This document shows, in pieces, positions 53,089-54,028 of a DNA stretch of 54,028 nucleotides (position 1 is the stretch's first letter; each line of letters opens with the position of its first letter). The notes beneath the pieces are model-generated. The model did no database searches. It worked only from the letters and a program-made list of their open reading frames with translations, and was not told where the DNA came from. This DNA comes from Entamoeba invadens IP1 (Eukaryota > Evosea > Mastigamoebida > Endamoebidae). The stretch lies in assembly GCF_000330505.1 (NCBI RefSeq), contig NW_004440263.1:29223-83250 (forward strand). The letters run 5' to 3'. Both the position numbers and the translations under genes were made by a program.

Positions 53089-54028
53089 AATAATACATTT
53101 AAAGGGGTGTGATAAAGTGGTTGTAAATGATAAATCCCTTGTCGATTTTGGTAGATCTTCCAGAACAAAAACAAGTCAATTTTGACTTTTTACCATCTTT
53201 TCATTTTGTGTAAAGAAAAAGGAAAACCCTATAATGCACTTTTGGGAATAAGAAAGAAATGTAAGTTTTTTGACTTATATTTTTAGATGTTATATTTATA
53301 ATGATTTATTTTTAGACCTGTTTTAGTAAAAAAAAAATAAAATAGAATACAAAAAAAGATGACACAATATTCATTTAGATATTACAGAGACGTTTTTACT
53401 TATGATCGTCTATTGAATGTCCCACACGTTGATAACATTCGGATTTACTCTCATTTTCGTTTTGTTGCGTCTTCTTCTGTTCTTTCTGGCCATCACTCAA
53501 ATTGCTGTCTGCCTCTGGTTGTCTTTTTTTATTTTTTATTCACCATCGCTTTATGGTGTTTTCAACACTTATTGAATATTTGTAGTTCTTATTAAGATTT
53601 TTAATTAAAAAGATAAAAGGGTTTATAATTACAATATAAAAATGGTACTTTCATTAAAGATTTATTTGATTTAAAAAGGGGTAAAATCCAACAATTTTTG
53701 GCTCTTTATTCATCTTTTAAATCAAAAAATATCCATATCCACAAACAATTTTAAAAACGATTTTTTTGAATATTTTCGTTGTTTTAATTAAAAAATCAAT
53801 TAAATTTATTAATTTAATTAATTATATAAATAGTTTTATTTATTATTTTTAAATGGTTGTTATGTTAAAAATAAATGGGTGATTATGAATATTGTTTAAA
53901 AATGTGTTTTTAATAATAATAAAAATACACAAAACTGATTTTTATTGTATTTATTATATTTTATAATATTAATATTATAATTAATTTACCACAAATTATG
54001 AAAAATAAAAAACGAAAAAAACTATATA
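53089..54028. other. AT-rich right end of window
   Basis: Mostly A/T-rich with one ATG-initiated frame at 53359-53595 (listed separately). Nothing else is supported. Confidence 0.5.
53359..53595 (+). CDS. Possible small protein of unknown type
   Basis: A 78-codon frame from ATG 53359. The first half is soluble (MTQYSFRYYRDVFTYDRLL) and the second half ends in a hydrophobic stretch (PLVVFFYFLFTIALWCF). Codon use is richer in G/C than the flanks, which is the only support. No family is recognised. It could be a fragment of a larger decayed gene or chance. Confidence 0.25.
   Translation: MTQYSFRYYRDVFTYDRLLNVPHVDNIRIYSHFRFVASSSVLSGHHSNCCLPLVVFFYFLFTIALWCFQHLLNICSSY

Noticed and set aside
52935..53174. 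Minus-strand 79-codon frame
   Set aside because: Runs through the outer inverted repeat, and its partner repeat near 44752-44940 gives a different frame, so it is repeat DNA.
53359..53595. A real membrane protein gene
   Set aside because: Not excluded, but only codon composition supports it, so it is listed with low confidence and not treated as a finding.

Overview
The window looks like nuclear genome sequence from the protist Entamoeba, most likely E. invadens. The evidence: very AT-rich spacers (about 80 % A+T by eye), small genes with few short introns that begin GTTTGT and end in AG, and typical Entamoeba families (a giant Cys-rich transmembrane receptor kinase, BspA-like leucine-rich repeat proteins, a Rab GTPase, a V-ATPase a subunit). 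Several DNA-transposon families are also present (Tc1/mariner-like, pogo-like, one TTAA-flanked element), which fits E. invadens better than E. histolytica. The species call is an inference.

Gene-dense part, about 0.2-37.4 kb. Left to right: an importin-alpha-like Armadillo protein with a separate 5' exon (+), a D-2-hydroxyacid (glycerate-type) dehydrogenase (+), a four-exon Rab GTPase (+), a convergent SAPS-domain phosphatase-regulator gene (-), a TLDc-like protein (-), a TRM7/FTSJ1-type tRNA 2'-O-methyltransferase (-), S-adenosylmethionine synthetase (+) and the V-ATPase a subunit (-). Then come a nearly 2,000-residue transmembrane kinase (+, interrupted by a 100-N assembly gap), a small pseudogene, and a terminal-inverted-repeat element carrying an antisense decayed HSP70 fragment. 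These are followed by a GPI-anchored-type surface protein (+), an inositol-polyphosphate kinase (-), a zinc-finger/vWA protein (-), an unrecognised basic protein (+), a secreted LRR plus Cys-rich protein (+) and a 1,091-residue low-complexity protein (-). I rebuilt six spliced genes by hand: importin-like, Rab, SAPS, TRM7, the inositol kinase and the low-complexity protein. A candidate C/D-box snoRNA lies between the SAM synthetase and V-ATPase genes.

Gene-poor, transposon-rich part, about 38-54 kb. It starts with a decayed BspA-like LRR gene. A mariner-like element follows at 40.28-42.17 kb, whose transposase has two homopolymer frameshifts and one stop. After about 2.6 kb of empty AT-rich DNA comes a nested complex bounded by 67-bp inverted repeats at 44.77 and 53.09 kb. 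It contains a 2.19-kb element with TTAA duplications (piggyBac-like, no transposase), a 3.2-kb pogo-like element with a decayed DDE_1 transposase, and a 0.9-kb mariner-like MITE. Removing these three leaves about 2.0 kb of an older element. That remnant holds a hairpin-rich, GC-elevated segment, a short interrupted reading frame and an unrecognised open coding-like segment.

The genes do not form one pathway, as expected for a eukaryote. Some functional links are real: SAM synthetase makes the cofactor used by the neighbouring TRM7-type enzyme; Rab and V-ATPase belong to endomembrane traffic; the receptor kinase, LRR/Cys-rich protein and GPI-type protein are surface or secreted products. No tRNA, rRNA, CRISPR array or bacterial-style operon was found.
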